Origin: Faucicola sp902506225
GTDB lineage: Bacteria; Pseudomonadota; Gammaproteobacteria; Pseudomonadales; Moraxellaceae
Direction of reading: 5' to 3'
Length of the DNA: 64,000 nucleotides
Assembly (NCBI GenBank): GCA_902506225.1
Contig: LR733345.1
Coordinates: forward strand, 1,240,001 to 1,304,000
The notes below the pieces were generated by a model, which worked only from the letters and a program-made list of their open reading frames with translations, was not told the origin of the DNA and did not search any database. This document shows, one piece after another, positions 9,320 through 18,139 of this stretch (positions are counted from its first letter, which is position 1; each line of letters begins with the position of its first letter). A program made the position numbers and the translations under genes.

Positions 9320-10840
9320 ATGAGTGACAACACTGTAAACACTAATGCATACAAGGCTTCGTCTGACACTCAGACGACGTCAGCCAATCAACAGAGCCCC
9401 TCAACTCAAGTTGCAGGCACGCCTTTTCATGACAATAGGCCATCACTGCATATCGCTTTGGTGACTGAAACGTGGTTGCCCGATATCAATGGGGTAGCCT
9501 CAAGCGTTTATCAAATCATGCGCGAACTCAAATCGATGGGGCATCGCATCACTTTGATTCGCCCCAAACAAAGCGATGAAGTCGAACAACATACCCTAAC
9601 GACAGGGCTTAACACCGCGGCTGTTACCACTGATTTACAAGTGCCAAGTTTGCCCATTCCCTATTACCCGCATCTGCGCATGGGGCTACCTTGTTACCGA
9701 TTTTTAACGAAGCAGCTGCGCAAGCTTCGCCCTGATATCGTGCATATCGTGACGGAAGGTCCTTTGGGACTTGCGGCGTTGATTGCTGGCAAACAGCAAA
9801 GCATTAAAGTATCTTCAGGTTATCACACCGCGTTCCATGATTTTAGCCGATACTTTGGCTGGAAAGTTGTCTCATTGCCTTTGCTTGCGTATATGAAGCG
9901 TTTTCACAACCAGTGCAATGCCACATGTATTCCAAGCCAGACCACCCAACACCAGCTGGCTGAATTTGGTTTCAAGCATTTGTACCAAGTCGGTCGTGGC
10001 GTCGATACAGCGCGCTATGCACCGAGCAAACGTAGCCAAGCATTACGGCAAAGTTGGGGCGTGGGCGAGGGTACCACAGTGTTAATGTGTGTGAGCCGTG
10101 TTTCCCCTGAAAAAGGTATGGATACCGTCATTAAAAGCTTCAAAGCGCTACAATTACAGCAGCTGCATCGTCATGTCAAATTAGTGATTGTCGGTGATGG
10201 ACCATACAAAGAAGCGCTCGTTAAACGGCATGCCAATGATACCAGCATTATTTTTGCAGGCTTTAAAACAGGCGAGGCGCTGGCAAGTTATTATGCCAGT
10301 GCCGATGCTTTTGTCTTTGCTAGTCAAGTGGAAACTTTCGGTAATGTCGTCACCGAAGCGATGGCATCGGGTTTGCCAATTTTTGCCTATCATGATGCGG
10401 CTGCGGCGCTGTTGGTGGATGATAGTTGTGGTAAAACCGTACCGCTTGGGCAAGAACAACGCTTTGTAGAGATGATTAGTGAATTGCCCAAACAACAACA
10501 GCTTGATCAGATGCGACTAGCTGCAAGGCACAAGGTAGCCGCATTTTCTTGGCAAAAACCTGCCCAAGAAATGTTGACCATGTTTTATGAAGTGCTATCA
10601 ATTCAGACCAATACCCTAACAGCTAGCACAGTGACACCAGCCATTTTGCCTTCTCAATCAATAGTTCAACACCCGCTAGCGGATTCAACAATCGCCCCCA
10701 CACCTCAGCCAGTTCCGCCGACTGTCGGGGCAAAAAAACAACCACGATATAGTCATTCACCCCAAAATAGCCACTCAACCCAAAATAGTCACCTAACCCC
10801 AAGACCCGCTGAATCTGCTGCGTTTTTTTCCAAAACGTGA
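9320..10840 (+). CDS. Glycosyltransferase family 4 protein
   Basis: A 506-residue GT-B glycosyltransferase. The N-terminal acceptor domain begins at about residue 43 (HIALVTETWLPDINGVASSV). The C-terminal donor domain shows RVSPEKGMD, VIVGDGPYKEAL and the EX7E motif (ETFGNVVTEAMASG). It resembles mannosyl/diacylglycerol-type GT4 enzymes. Residues 1-40 are Ser/Thr/Gln rich, and residues about 440-506 are a low-complexity tail with a short imperfect repeat (SHSPQN/SHSTQN/SHLT), neither part of the fold. Being 30 bases upstream of a PAP2 phosphatase suggests a shared lipid or envelope function. Confidence 0.85.
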   Translation: MSDNTVNTNAYKASSDTQTTSANQQSPSTQVAGTPFHDNRPSLHIALVTETWLPDINGVASSVYQIMRELKSMGHRITLIRPKQSDEVEQHTLTTGLNTAAVTTDLQVPSLPIPYYPHLRMGLPCYRFLTKQLRKLRPDIVHIVTEGPLGLAALIAGKQQSIKVSSGYHTAFHDFSRYFGWKVVSLPLLAYMKRFHNQCNATCIPSQTTQHQLAEFGFKHLYQVGRGVDTARYAPSKRSQALRQSWGVGEGTTVLMCVSRVSPEKGMDTVIKSFKALQLQQLHRHVKLVIVGDGPYKEALVKRHANDTSIIFAGFKTGEALASYYASADAFVFASQVETFGNVVTEAMASGLPIFAYHDAAAALLVDDSCGKTVPLGQEQRFVEMISELPKQQQLDQMRLAARHKVAAFSWQKPAQEMLTMFYEVLSIQTNTLTASTVTPAILPSQSIVQHPLADSTIAPTPQPVPPTVGAKKQPRYSHSPQNSHSTQNSHLTPRPAESAAFFSKT

Positions 10841-10870
10841 TGTTCAACTAGGCAAAAAAAGGATGGCGCC

Positions 10871-11572
10871 ATGAATCAATCCATGAATCAACCCATAAAA
10901 AAATCCAAACTGTCACTTGCCAATTCAGAATTCACCTGTACCTCTGTTAGCTCTGTCGAAAACTTACCCAATTTAATGCGCAATTATTATCAGTTTTTGC
11001 ACAGTAAACCTAAACTATATCATTTGCAAAAGCGCGTGCTGCAATGGGACACCCGCTTATGTTTACGGGTAAATTTGCTGTCACAATTGAAGTTTTTTGC
11101 CCAGTTCTTCAAAACCATCAGCCGCTTAGGCGATGGTTGGTTTTGGGCAGTATCGACGGTAGTGATGTTAGTAGCGTTACTATCGCAAGGACTGGTCGCT
11201 AGTATCGTTGCTATGAAAGTGTGTGCGGTGTTACTCAGCAGTTTTTGTGGTTACTTGCTGTATAAGTATTTAAAAGTGCATACAGTACGTCCACGCCCTT
11301 ACCAATTACACCAGACCATTACTTTAGGCGAACGGCCTTTAGATGTATTTAGTTTTCCATCGGGGCATACACTGCAAGCGGTATTGTTTACCACCATGAT
11401 AGAGCATCAAGTGCCGATGATGTTATGGGTATTGCTACCATTTACGATGCTGGTGGCATTATCGCGCTTGGTATTGGGGTTACATTATCCCACCGATGTG
11501 TTGGTGGGGGCGGGCATTGGTGCAACATTTGCGACCATCGGTAGCAAAGTGAGTGATTACTTGGTTGCGTAA
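10871..11572 (+). CDS. PAP2-family membrane phosphatase
   Basis: A 233-residue integral membrane protein of the type 2 phosphatidic acid phosphatase family. The three-part signature is complete: KVHTVRPRP (KX6RP), FPSGHT (PSGH) and SRLVLGLHYPTD (SRX5HX3D). About five hydrophobic segments surround it. It probably hydrolyses lipid (pyro)phosphates such as undecaprenyl pyrophosphate or phosphatidate at the periplasmic face. It forms an apparent operon with the GT4 gene. Confidence 0.88.
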   Translation: MNQSMNQPIKKSKLSLANSEFTCTSVSSVENLPNLMRNYYQFLHSKPKLYHLQKRVLQWDTRLCLRVNLLSQLKFFAQFFKTISRLGDGWFWAVSTVVMLVALLSQGLVASIVAMKVCAVLLSSFCGYLLYKYLKVHTVRPRPYQLHQTITLGERPLDVFSFPSGHTLQAVLFTTMIEHQVPMMLWVLLPFTMLVALSRLVLGLHYPTDVLVGAGIGATFATIGSKVSDYLVA

Positions 11573-11604
11573 AGAATGTCGCCAAATAATGAAATCGCTA
11601 ACTA

Positions 11605-12405
11605 TTAAGGCAATTGAAAGCCAAACTGCGCACACATCGTTAACCAATCTGTATCCACAGGCGCAGTGATATCAAGACGCTGATTGTCGGTCAGTCTATT
11701 AAAAGCCAAGGTATAGGCATGTAACATCAAGCGATGCACGCCGATATGTTGACGGATAGCGCGATTTTGGTGATGATCGCCATAGCTGGTATCGCCAATA
11801 ATCGGGTGAAAAACATGCTTCATGTGGCGACGTAGTTGGTGTTTTCGTCCGGTAATGGGCGTCAATCTAGCCAAACTAAAGCGTGAAGTGGGATAGCGTG
11901 CGCGCGCTTGAAACGGCTGCTCAGTTGTTGCCAAGCATTGCCAATGCGTTTGCGCAGGTTGCAGTAAGGTTAATTCAGCAGGGCTGCTAAGGGCTTCATC
12001 AAACATTTCTGTCGAACTAACGTCCCTTTGTTGTAGCGCCTGCAAACTTGGTTTATCGCCAATTTTATCCAAAATTTGTGTGAGTGGGTAATCAATCAGC
12101 CCAGATGTCTGCTTGTTAACTGTCAAATATCCGCGCACGATGGCTAAGTAAGATTTTTGCACTTGCCTGTTTTCAAATTGCTCACACAGTTGCCGCGCTG
12201 ATTCGCTCGATAAAGCAAACAGTAACACCCCCGACGTCGGTCGGTCTAAGCGATGAATCGGATAAACATATTGAGCCAATTGATCGCGTAGGGTCTGCAT
12301 CACAAACTCGGTTTCATGACGGTCAAGCCAGCTTCGATGAACGAGCATACCCGCAGGCTTATTGACTGCCACACAGTGTTCATCTTGATATAAAATTTCT
12401 AACAT
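11605..12405 (-). CDS. truC: tRNA pseudouridine synthase C (RluA family)
   Basis: The enzyme makes pseudouridine, most likely at position 65 of tRNAs. The active-site block HRLDRPTSGVLLFA holds the catalytic aspartate. MLEILYQDEHCVAVNKPAGMLVH is the standard N-terminus of TruC. The reading frame is open upstream to 12477, but that extension runs through a terminator hairpin; I chose ATG 12405, which has a GGGGGAAA ribosome-binding site 4 bases upstream. The resulting length is 266 residues, as in the family. Confidence 0.88.
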   Translation of the reverse strand: MLEILYQDEHCVAVNKPAGMLVHRSWLDRHETEFVMQTLRDQLAQYVYPIHRLDRPTSGVLLFALSSESARQLCEQFENRQVQKSYLAIVRGYLTVNKQTSGLIDYPLTQILDKIGDKPSLQALQQRDVSSTEMFDEALSSPAELTLLQPAQTHWQCLATTEQPFQARARYPTSRFSLARLTPITGRKHQLRRHMKHVFHPIIGDTSYGDHHQNRAIRQHIGVHRLMLHAYTLAFNRLTDNQRLDITAPVDTDWLTMCAQFGFQLP

Positions 12406-12433
12406 AGCATTTCCCCCAAAAGCCACAGACATA

Positions 12434-12463
12434 AAAAAGGTCAGAATCGTATCTGACCTTTTT
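12434..12463. terminator. Rho-independent terminator after the APC permease gene
   Basis: A perfect 12-bp stem AAAAAGGTCAGA / TCTGACCTTTTT with a 6-base loop lies 13 bases beyond the permease stop and ahead of truC. The symmetric A and T runs let it work in either direction. Confidence 0.88.
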
Positions 12464-12476
12464 ACCACCTTAACCA

Positions 12477-13865
12477 TTACTCATGTTCGTTGTGCATCGG
12501 TGGATGACGCTTAAAGCCACCGGTTTTAAACGCCAAATAGATAAGACCGATTACTGCCCAGCTTAAACCCATTTTGATGGCGATTGGTTCACTTTCTTTC
12601 CACATCAGCGCCACACTGATAAAGCCAAGCAGCGGCACAATCAAATACATAAACAAATCATACGCGCTGTGGTAGCGTTTTTCACGGATGATATAGGTCG
12701 CAATCACGGATAAGTTAACAAAACTAAACGCCGTCAATGCCCCAAAACTAATCAAATGCGCGATGACATCAAACTCAATAAAACCCGCGGTTAACGCAAT
12801 CACACCTGCGATATAGATATTGTAGGTTGGGGTCAAGTATTTTGGATGAATATGACCAAAAATACGTTTATTAATGACCCCATCACGCCCCATTACATAC
12901 ATCAAACGAGAGACACCGGCATGCGCAGAAATACCTGACGCCATCACCGTAACAATTGCAAAGCCCAGTACAGCGGCTTGAAACGCAGAACCACCCACTA
13001 ACATCAAAATATCTGGCTGGGTAGCAGCCACATCTGGGAAATATTTGTCAGGGGTTTGTGGGAAATAAATCTGCATAAAATAAGTGCTAATGATAAACAC
13101 AATACCTGCAATCAATGCGGTCAAGAAAATTGCTTTTGGGAGAGTTTTTTGCACATCTTTGGTTTCTTCCGCCAATGAGCTTAGTGAGTCAAAGCCTGTG
13201 AAAGAGAAACATAAAATCGTTGCACCACTGATAAGTGCCGTCATGTTGGCAATATCACTCCAAAACGGCTTTAAGCTCCATAATTGGTAAGCTGCGGCAT
13301 TGATGGTGCCATCCGCATTGGTGCCCGCCATCAATTTGCTATACACCAACCACGTAAATACACCGATAATCAATAGCTGAATAAACACAATCCAACTATT
13401 AAAATAAGCCACGACTTTGGAGCCATGCACATTAATCCAGGTCATAAATCCCGTCAGAATAAATACCCAAATCCATTTGTTGACATCCGGGAACAGCGCT
13501 TCAAGATAAATTACCGCTAGGATAATATTCACCAAAGGTGACAATAAATAATCCAACCAAGAAGACCAACCCACCATAAACCCGACATTGGGATGAATCG
13601 ATTTTTGGGCATAGGTATATGCCGAACCCGCCGAAGGATAACGACGAATCATGCTACCGTAACTTAGCGAGGTAAGCAAAATAGCGATCAATGCAATAAT
13701 ATAAGATGTTGGAACGTGCTGATAACTGGCTTCAGAAACCAAGCCGAAGGTATCAAATACGGTCATGGGCTGAATATACGCCAAACCAATAATGATAATG
13801 TGCCAGAGTGCCAATTGGCGTTGCAATTTAGCGGGCGAATTAGTCGCAGTGGTGGTATTGTTCAA
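12477..13865 (-). CDS. APC-family amino acid/polyamine permease
   Basis: A 462-residue inner-membrane transporter with about 12 hydrophobic segments. The N-terminal LALWHIIIIGLAYIQPMTVFDTFG and YPSAGSAYTYAQ blocks are typical of the APC superfamily, and the overall pattern resembles the PuuP-like putrescine importer subgroup. Substrate is inferred only. It is monocistronic, with its own terminator. The ribosome-binding site GAGAAAGG lies 6-8 bases before the ATG. Confidence 0.82.
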   Translation of the reverse strand: MNNTTTATNSPAKLQRQLALWHIIIIGLAYIQPMTVFDTFGLVSEASYQHVPTSYIIALIAILLTSLSYGSMIRRYPSAGSAYTYAQKSIHPNVGFMVGWSSWLDYLLSPLVNIILAVIYLEALFPDVNKWIWVFILTGFMTWINVHGSKVVAYFNSWIVFIQLLIIGVFTWLVYSKLMAGTNADGTINAAAYQLWSLKPFWSDIANMTALISGATILCFSFTGFDSLSSLAEETKDVQKTLPKAIFLTALIAGIVFIISTYFMQIYFPQTPDKYFPDVAATQPDILMLVGGSAFQAAVLGFAIVTVMASGISAHAGVSRLMYVMGRDGVINKRIFGHIHPKYLTPTYNIYIAGVIALTAGFIEFDVIAHLISFGALTAFSFVNLSVIATYIIREKRYHSAYDLFMYLIVPLLGFISVALMWKESEPIAIKMGLSWAVIGLIYLAFKTGGFKRHPPMHNEHE

Positions 13866-14040
13866 AGTTACCTTTCTCCTATACCCAGTGGTGTTAAAAA
13901 CAGTCAGCTGTCAAAAGACAAATGGGCGCTGTTTTTAGCCAGTTGAGAGTAGATTAATGCAGCGCATTTAATCCATGAAAAAAAAGAGCCTATTATAAAC
14001 AAAAACTAAGAATAAACTATTAACAATTAAAAAATCTCGT

Positions 14041-14080
14041 TAAAAAAATCATGCATCGTTTGTTTTATGCATGATTTTGT
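14041..14080 (-). terminator. Rho-independent terminator after the Smr gene
   Basis: A perfect 12-bp inverted repeat AAAATCATGCAT (14045-14056) / ATGCATGATTTT (14067-14078) lies 37 bases past the smr stop. On the minus strand the stem is followed by a T run (the A run at 14042-14048). Confidence 0.75.
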
Positions 14081-14116
14081 AAAATTTAATCTATAGTCAG
14101 AATAGCAGTACAATGG

Positions 14117-14842
14117 TTATTGGTCGCGATTGGCTTTTTCACGTTTTTTGAGCAACACCAACACTGCACCATTGCCACCTTGTGCCGCAGGCGCTGAGCA
14201 AAAAGCAAGCACTTCAGGAATCTGACGCAACCAGCCATTGACGCAAGTTTTTAAGATACTATCAATGCCTTTGCCATGAATGATTTTCACACAATTTTCA
14301 TTGTTTTTTTGAGCCTGCAAAATCAATTGACTCATGGCTTCACGCGACTCTTCAATGGTGGCACCATGTAAATCTACGGCATCATACCAGCGAATCTTGC
14401 CTTGTTTGAGGTCATTAAACACTTTGTTTTGTAGCGTTGCGGTTTTATAACTTAAATAAGCATCGCCAGAGACTGGATTAAGCAGCGCTTGCATATCAGA
14501 CAATACATGCCCGCTATCATCGTCACCACCGACTGCCGCCGCGCGTTTGGCTAGCGTCGTTGCATCAAGCTTATTGCCAGCGTTGTTTTTATCCGCCAAG
14601 TTTTTATCTTTGATTGGCTGCACGCCTGACATGGCTTGCATAAATAGCAATTTATCATCATCCAGATGTTCACTATTATATTTTTTAACTTGTTTGGCGA
14701 CTTGTTGCTTGCTCAATAAGCCCACGGTTTCAGTCGGTTTGCCATTTTCATCGGTCTCTTTGGTTTGGCTGCGACCTTTACCCAGTTCGGTTTTAAGCTG
14801 CTTTAACTGGTCTTGCATTTCTTTAGAAAATAAATTTGCCAT
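14117..14842 (-). CDS. Smr-domain protein (SmrA-like)
   Basis: A 241-residue protein with a C-terminal Smr domain (residues about 155-235): VDLHGATIEES (the LDLHG motif), VKIIHGKG (the HGxG motif) and a final GGNGAVLVLL block. The N-terminal 120 residues are charged and probably helical. Smr domains have nicking or RNA endonuclease activity in MutS2 and in stand-alone proteins; the target here is unknown. It is transcribed alone, between two terminators. Confidence 0.85.
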   Translation of the reverse strand: MANLFSKEMQDQLKQLKTELGKGRSQTKETDENGKPTETVGLLSKQQVAKQVKKYNSEHLDDDKLLFMQAMSGVQPIKDKNLADKNNAGNKLDATTLAKRAAAVGGDDDSGHVLSDMQALLNPVSGDAYLSYKTATLQNKVFNDLKQGKIRWYDAVDLHGATIEESREAMSQLILQAQKNNENCVKIIHGKGIDSILKTCVNGWLRQIPEVLAFCSAPAAQGGNGAVLVLLKKREKANRDQ

Positions 14843-14865
14843 ACAATAACTCTATAAATCGGTAT

Positions 14866-14898
14866 AAAAAATAGGGCGTTTATCGATGAAACGCCCTA
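14866..14898 (-). terminator. Terminator of the trp operon
   Basis: Stem TAGGGCGTTT (14872-14881) / AAACGCCCTA (14889-14898) with loop ATCGATG. On the minus strand it is followed by TTTTTT, 25 bases beyond the trpC stop. Confidence 0.85.
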
Positions 14899-14923
14899 AC
14901 ATCAATTATTTAACTTGGCTATT

Positions 14924-15745
14924 TTACGCATTTTGTTGCGATTGTGCCAATAACTTTGCTAAAGCACTACCTGCATCACCCGTTTTCATAAACTGCTCGC
15001 CAATCAAAAACGCATGGATGTCATGGCCCAGCATCAATGTTACATCCTCTGCCGAACGAATCCCGCTTTCTGTCACCAATAAGCTATCTTGTGGAAACAG
15101 TGTTTTTAGCCGTAGGGTAGTGTCCAAACTCACATCAAAGTTATGTAGATTGCGATTGTTTACCCCATACACGTTTTGGCGATGGGCGGGCAAGCGTAAC
15201 GCGCGCTCCACTTCTACCTCATCATGGCACTCAATGAGGACACTCATGCCAAGTTTTAACGCCAATTCGTGCAGTTCAGCGACTTGGGCATCTGATAAAC
15301 ACGCCATAATCAGCAAAATACAATCTGCCCCAAGCGCACGTGATTGCAAAATGTGATACGGCTCAATCATGAAATCTTTGCGTAGCACAGGTAGGCTTAC
15401 CGCTTGGCGCACTTGCAATAAATACGCATCCGAGCCTTGGAAATAATCCGTATCCGTCAATACCGATAGACAAGCGGCACCCGCTTTCTCATAGCCGACT
15501 GCGGTGGCGACAGCATCGAAATTAGGGGCAATGATGCCTTTGGATGGCGAGGCTTTTTTGACTTCTGCAATGACACGGATACCCGCTTTGCGCAAACTGC
15601 CGGCAAAATCACGGATGTCATCACTGTTCGTTGCGGCAATTTGCTCAAGGTCGTGCCAAGATTGTTGTTGTTTGGCTCTGACTAGTTCTTGACGTTTGGT
15701 GGCGACAATTTTTTGTAATACCGAGGGGACTGCTTGATGAGGCAT
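14924..15745 (-). CDS. trpC: Indole-3-glycerol-phosphate synthase
   Basis: A 273-residue TIM-barrel enzyme converting CdRP to indole-3-glycerol phosphate in tryptophan synthesis. Conserved blocks are IAEVKKASPSKG (catalytic Lys), LRKDFMIEPYHI (catalytic Lys), LLIMACL, LIECHDEVEVERAL, VYGVNNRNL, TESGI and FLIGEQFM. It is monofunctional: no TrpF domain is fused. Last gene of trpG-trpD-trpC; 15 bases separate it from trpD. Confidence 0.97.
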   Translation of the reverse strand: MPHQAVPSVLQKIVATKRQELVRAKQQQSWHDLEQIAATNSDDIRDFAGSLRKAGIRVIAEVKKASPSKGIIAPNFDAVATAVGYEKAGAACLSVLTDTDYFQGSDAYLLQVRQAVSLPVLRKDFMIEPYHILQSRALGADCILLIMACLSDAQVAELHELALKLGMSVLIECHDEVEVERALRLPAHRQNVYGVNNRNLHNFDVSLDTTLRLKTLFPQDSLLVTESGIRSAEDVTLMLGHDIHAFLIGEQFMKTGDAGSALAKLLAQSQQNA

Positions 15746-15760
15746 GGTTTTTCCAAAAAT

Positions 15761-16891
15761 TTAATGAGAGGTGAATTGCTGAGTAAAGCTTGCTAATGCT
15801 GCCATTTTTTGCAAGGCTTTGCCACTGCTGATGATGTCTTGTGCTATGGCTACGCCTTGTTTTATGGTATCTGCTTTACCTGCCACATAGATGGTCGCAC
15901 CGGCGTTCAAGGCAATCATATCTGCTGCCTTTTTGGCGATGGGGGTTTTATTAGGATTGTTAGCGAGTGCTTCGCGGATGAGCGCTAGGCTTTGTGCTGG
16001 ACTGTCAATGATTAAGCCTTTAAGCGTTTGCGATTCGATACCCACATCTTCAGGTTCGATATCATACACGCTGACTTTGCCGTCTTTAAGTTCAGCCACG
16101 TGGGTATAAGTCGCTAGTGAGATTTCATCAAGATTATCCACTGAGCCGACGACTAGCACATGCTCGGCGCCAAGGTTTTTGAACACATTGGCAAGCGGTT
16201 CGCACAGCGAAGGATTAAATACCCCAATCATGGCATTTTTGACGCCCGCAGGGTTGGTCAAAGGTCCCAAAATATTAAACACCGTGCGCGTTTTTAGGGT
16301 GCGGCGAATGGGCATGGCGTGTTTCATTGCCACATGGTGATTGGGCGCAAACAAAAAACCGATACCATGGGTTTTAATCGACTGGGTAATCTGCTCGGTA
16401 TTTAGTGCCAAATTAATACCCGCTTGCTGCAGCAAATCGGAACTGCCCGATTTGCCCGAAACGCCGCCATTACCATGCTTGGCGACATGGCAGCCGGCAA
16501 CCGCTGCGACCATGGTAGCGGCGGTAGATACATTAAACAAATTTGCGCCATCACCCCCTGTACCCACAATATCGACGACATAGGGCACATCCGATAAATC
16601 CACTTTAATCGCCAGCTCCCGCATCACTTGGGCGGCGGCGGTGATTTCTTCGATGCTTTCGCCTTTCATACGCAGCGCGGTGAGCAGCGCGCCCATCATG
16701 GCATCGGGGCATTGACCTTGCATAATGGCTAGCATAACGCCGCGCATTTCTGCATAGGTTAGGTCAATGGTATTGATGGCGCGATCAAGTGCCGTGGTAA
16801 GCAGTAGTTGGGTTTGCTCTGGCGTTAATGGTTGGTTGTTTTCAATAGCCGTGGTAATGTCACCAAGATAAGGCGTTACAGTATGGGTCAT
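15761..16891 (-). CDS. trpD: Anthranilate phosphoribosyltransferase
   Basis: A 376-residue enzyme that joins anthranilate and PRPP. VDIVGTGGDGANLFNVSTA (PRPP/Mg binding), KHGNGGVSGKSGSSDLL and the LGPLTNPAG block are present. It is monofunctional, not fused to TrpG. The 127-base gap to trpG contains a tandem word (AAAGCCAAGTTTT / AAAGCCAAACTTT, 16970-16992) but no terminator. Confidence 0.97.
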   Translation of the reverse strand: MTHTVTPYLGDITTAIENNQPLTPEQTQLLLTTALDRAINTIDLTYAEMRGVMLAIMQGQCPDAMMGALLTALRMKGESIEEITAAAQVMRELAIKVDLSDVPYVVDIVGTGGDGANLFNVSTAATMVAAVAGCHVAKHGNGGVSGKSGSSDLLQQAGINLALNTEQITQSIKTHGIGFLFAPNHHVAMKHAMPIRRTLKTRTVFNILGPLTNPAGVKNAMIGVFNPSLCEPLANVFKNLGAEHVLVVGSVDNLDEISLATYTHVAELKDGKVSVYDIEPEDVGIESQTLKGLIIDSPAQSLALIREALANNPNKTPIAKKAADMIALNAGATIYVAGKADTIKQGVAIAQDIISSGKALQKMAALASFTQQFTSH

Positions 16892-17018
16892 GTCAGTCTC
16901 GTATGAGTTTTATGGCTTACACTTGATATATCATTGTACTAGTATACTATAACAAAGCCAGGTTTTAAAGCCAAGTTTTAAAGCCAAACTTTAACCCGCA
17001 AAACTCAATTATTCCAGT

Positions 17019-17636
17019 CTAAGGCTTAGCGTTTTGATAGTTTTCATAGTTAGCTAAAAAATTTTTCAAAATTGCATACCCATGCTCACTTAAAATAGAT
17101 TCTGGATGAAACTGCACCCCTTCAATCGGCAATGTTTGATGCCTAATACCCATCACAGTGGGGGATGGCAGAGAATTATGTGGGTGAATATCATCACACC
17201 ATGCGGTAACCTCTAGACAAGCAGGCAAACTGTCTGTGGCAATCGCTAAAGAATGATAGCGAGTGGCTTTAAAAGGTGAGGGAAGTCCGGCAAAAATCCC
17301 TTGATGGTGATGAAAAACTTGCGACACCCGCCCATGCATAATCGTTGGGCAACGCATGATATGGGCGCCAAATGCTTGTCCAATCGCTTGATGACCCAAG
17401 CAAACGCCTAATATAGGAATAATGCCGGCACAGTCTTTGATGAAACTCAACGTATTGCCCGCATCGCTTGGCGTGCAAGGTCCGGGACCAATGACCAAAT
17501 AATCGGGATTTAAACGAATAATGTCTTCACTGCTGCAAGCATCATTGCACCAGACTTCAACGGGTTGTCCCAATTGCTCAAAATACTGCACCAAATTGTA
17601 GGTAAAACTGTCGTAGTTATCAATAAAAAGTAGCAA
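17019..17636 (-). CDS. trpG: Anthranilate synthase component II (glutamine amidotransferase)
   Basis: A 205-residue class I glutamine amidotransferase that feeds ammonia to anthranilate synthase (and possibly aminodeoxychorismate synthase). IDNYDSFTYNLVQY, the nucleophile elbow GVCLGHQAIGQAFG (Cys) and the catalytic GVQFHPESILSEHG (His/Glu) are visible. The start appears to be TTG at 17636, which places the invariant FIDNYDSF block at the N-terminus. trpE is not in the window, as in other Moraxellaceae. Confidence 0.93.
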   Translation of the reverse strand: MLLFIDNYDSFTYNLVQYFEQLGQPVEVWCNDACSSEDIIRLNPDYLVIGPGPCTPSDAGNTLSFIKDCAGIIPILGVCLGHQAIGQAFGAHIMRCPTIMHGRVSQVFHHHQGIFAGLPSPFKATRYHSLAIATDSLPACLEVTAWCDDIHPHNSLPSPTVMGIRHQTLPIEGVQFHPESILSEHGYAILKNFLANYENYQNAKP

Positions 17637-17829
17637 TCCGGAAACCCTATCATGTAATTATTGGACGATGGTTAGCCAATGAAAAAACTTCACCGTTATT
17701 TTAGCTAATTATTTTATCACAACCAATCTGCAAGTGACTGACAGCAAGTGACTGAAACCGAATAAATGAAGCCAAGTCGCAGGAAGCAATGTTAATGATT
17801 TTCACTAAAATAGTTAAGCATATATTTTA

Positions 17830-17876
17830 TGCACCATTAAAGTGAATATTAATGAAATTCTAATTAAAATGGTGCA
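17830..17876 (+). promoter_or_regulatory. Two candidate NtrC-binding sites upstream of glnA
   Basis: TGCACCATTAAAGTGAA (17830-17846) fits the NtrC dyad TGCACY-N5-RGTGCA with one perfect and one degenerate arm. CTAATTAAAATGGTGCA (17860-17876) has a perfect right arm GGTGCA. Their centres are 30 bases apart, about 140-180 bases before a sigma-54-like promoter, the layout of an NtrC enhancer. Function is inferred from motif and position. Confidence 0.6.
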
Positions 17877-18012
17877 ATTCTTGCAGTCGCATGGCGATTT
17901 GAAGGCTACCTAGGCAGATAGTCATATCAGCCAACTTCATCAGTAAATCAACCTACAAATAACTCATTGAATTTGATATAAAAATTTAATCTTTGCCATG
18001 ATAATGCAAAAG

Positions 18013-18029
18013 TTGGCACATAACTTGAA
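18013..18029 (+). promoter_or_regulatory. Candidate sigma-54 promoter of glnA
   Basis: TTGGCACATAACTTGAA carries the -24 GG (18015-18016) and a -12 GA (18027-18028) with exactly 10 bases between, as in the RpoN consensus TGGCAC-N5-TTGCA. The final C of the -12 GC is A here, so it would be a somewhat weak promoter. It lies about 110 bases before the glnA ATG. Confidence 0.6.
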
Positions 18030-18139
18030 AGTTTAATCTCAACAAGCACTACTTTGTTTATCTCTTGTCACAGCACCGAAAAGAGTATAAAGTGGCGTAA
18101 CGTTTTTTTAATCATTTTTTGCGTAAAAGGAAACGAGCA

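Noticed and set aside
12406..12477. N-terminal extension of TruC
   Set aside because: The extra codons run through the permease terminator, and the family N-terminus begins at ATG 12405.
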